From Desulfobacterales bacterium (GTDB lineage Bacteria; Desulfobacterota; Desulfobacteria; Desulfobacterales; Desulfobacteraceae), in contig JAKSBM010000353.1 of the NCBI GenBank assembly GCA_022361135.1, forward strand, positions 1-7,535: a stretch of DNA of 7,535 nucleotides. The letters are read 5' to 3'. The notes beneath the pieces were generated by a model that saw only the letters and a list, made by a program, of their open reading frames with translations, ran no database searches and was not told the DNA's origin. Positions 6,860-7,535 of this stretch are shown one piece after another. The position numbers and the translations under genes are program-made. The first letter of the stretch is position 1. Each line of letters begins with the position of its first letter.

Positions 6860-7535
6860 CCGCCCCACGGGCCATGTCCACACCGAAGAGCTCTTCCGGG
6901 ACGGCCTGGTGGGCCTCCTCTATGGCCGGGTGCGGGAACAGGCCCCCCTGCTCTTCCGCATGATGACCTCGGCCCGGGCGTCGTCGATTCTGGCCTTCCT
7001 CAACTACGACAATCCCCTGGACCATTCCCTGGCCGATCCGGTGCAATGGATGAAGACCCACCTGGGGGTGGATCCCCTGGAAATCCAGGGCGCCCCCCGG
7101 CTACTGGACAATCCACGGAAAATATTCCAGCGGAAAATCGACTACCCCCGATTTCGCCCCATGGCACCGGACCCGGACCAGGTCACGGCCTGTGCCGATG
7201 CCCGGGTGCTCACCGGCTCCTTTGCCCAGGACCACCCCCTCTTCATCAAGGAAAAATTTTTCACCCGGGAGGAATTGCTGGGCCTCCGGTGGGCCTCGGC
7301 CTTCAGCCAGGGGGATTTTGCCATTTTCCGCCTCACCCCGGACAAGTATCACTACGTGCACACCCCGGTGGCGGGCCGGGTGGTGGATATCTATGAGATC
7401 GAGGGTGCCTATCATTCCTGCAACCCCGGCGCCGTGGTCAGCCTGGCCCAGCCCTTTTCCAAGAACAAGCGAGGGGTGACCATCATCGACACCGACTGCC
7501 CGGAGGGGACTGGGGTCGGTCTGGTGGCCCACATA
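6822..7535 (+). CDS. psd: phosphatidylserine decarboxylase-family protein (5' part, cut by window end)
   Basis: This is the N-terminal 238 residues of a pyruvoyl-dependent decarboxylase of the phosphatidylserine decarboxylase family. Canonical members make phosphatidylethanolamine at the membrane; relatives decarboxylate other amino-acid head groups or free amino acids. Visible family features are KIFQRKIDY (100-108), ACADARVL with the likely catalytic Asp126, FIKEKFFTREELLG (141-154), FRLTPDKYHYVHTPVAGRV (169-187) with the likely catalytic His180, and YHSCNPGAVV (197-206). In the usual PxDYHxxH motif the D is shifted by one (P-D-K-Y-H). The GST-type self-cleavage motif that yields the pyruvoyl group must lie beyond 7535, so completeness and activity cannot be judged. 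About 100 residues precede the core, including a YIDRPTG block, more than in the short bacterial enzymes. The gene overlaps the preceding gene by 38 bases and starts with TTG. Family confidence is high; the substrate is unknown. Confidence 0.88.
   Translation, partial: MKNVSTIPHQYIDRPTGHVHTEELFRDGLVGLLYGRVREQAPLLFRMMTSARASSILAFLNYDNPLDHSLADPVQWMKTHLGVDPLEIQGAPRLLDNPRKIFQRKIDYPRFRPMAPDPDQVTACADARVLTGSFAQDHPLFIKEKFFTREELLGLRWASAFSQGDFAIFRLTPDKYHYVHTPVAGRVVDIYEIEGAYHSCNPGAVVSLAQPFSKNKRGVTIIDTDCPEGTGVGLVAHI

Noticed and set aside
1..7535. CRISPR array, tRNA, IS element, phage or toxin-antitoxin signals
   Set aside because: I looked for spaced direct repeats, cloverleaf ends, terminal inverted repeats with transposase, and small paired genes; none was found.

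Overview
The window reads as an ordinary chromosomal stretch from a moderately GC-rich anaerobe-type proteobacterium. I infer Desulfobacterota (the former Deltaproteobacteria, Desulfobacteraceae-like). The basis is the LivF ATPase with a basic C-terminal tail, the stand-alone receiver protein with a 'KLKPFFDRAFGKGW' tail, the large TPR lipoprotein and the codon style (heavy use of GCC, CTG, CGG and CAG). This placement is inference only; there is no rRNA or other marker gene here. All five substantial genes lie on the + strand, and I see no tRNA, rRNA, CRISPR array, insertion sequence or prophage.

Region 1 (about 1-1761) looks like the end of an operon. A seven-codon open frame at the left edge may be the tail of an upstream gene. 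It is followed by a LivF-type branched-chain amino-acid/amide ABC transporter ATPase (34-837). After 21 bases comes a 300-residue fusion of a universal stress protein domain to a phosphoacceptor receiver domain with no recognisable output domain (859-1761).

Region 2 (1762-4310) starts with a 206-base AT-richer spacer holding an imperfect hairpin and possible promoter elements. It is followed by a 767-residue TPR lipoprotein (1968-4271), which resembles in layout the TPR lipoproteins associated with PEP-CTERM/exopolysaccharide systems. A perfect 10-bp GC-rich hairpin lies just after its stop.

Region 3 (4311-7535) is a translationally coupled pair. The first gene encodes an 806-residue soluble protein that I cannot assign to a family (4439-6859). 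The second is a phosphatidylserine decarboxylase-family gene starting from a TTG codon inside the end of the first (6822 onward), cut by the window edge before its self-cleavage motif. The coupling suggests the unknown protein and the pyruvoyl decarboxylase act in one pathway. This pair is the most promising place in the window for undescribed biology.
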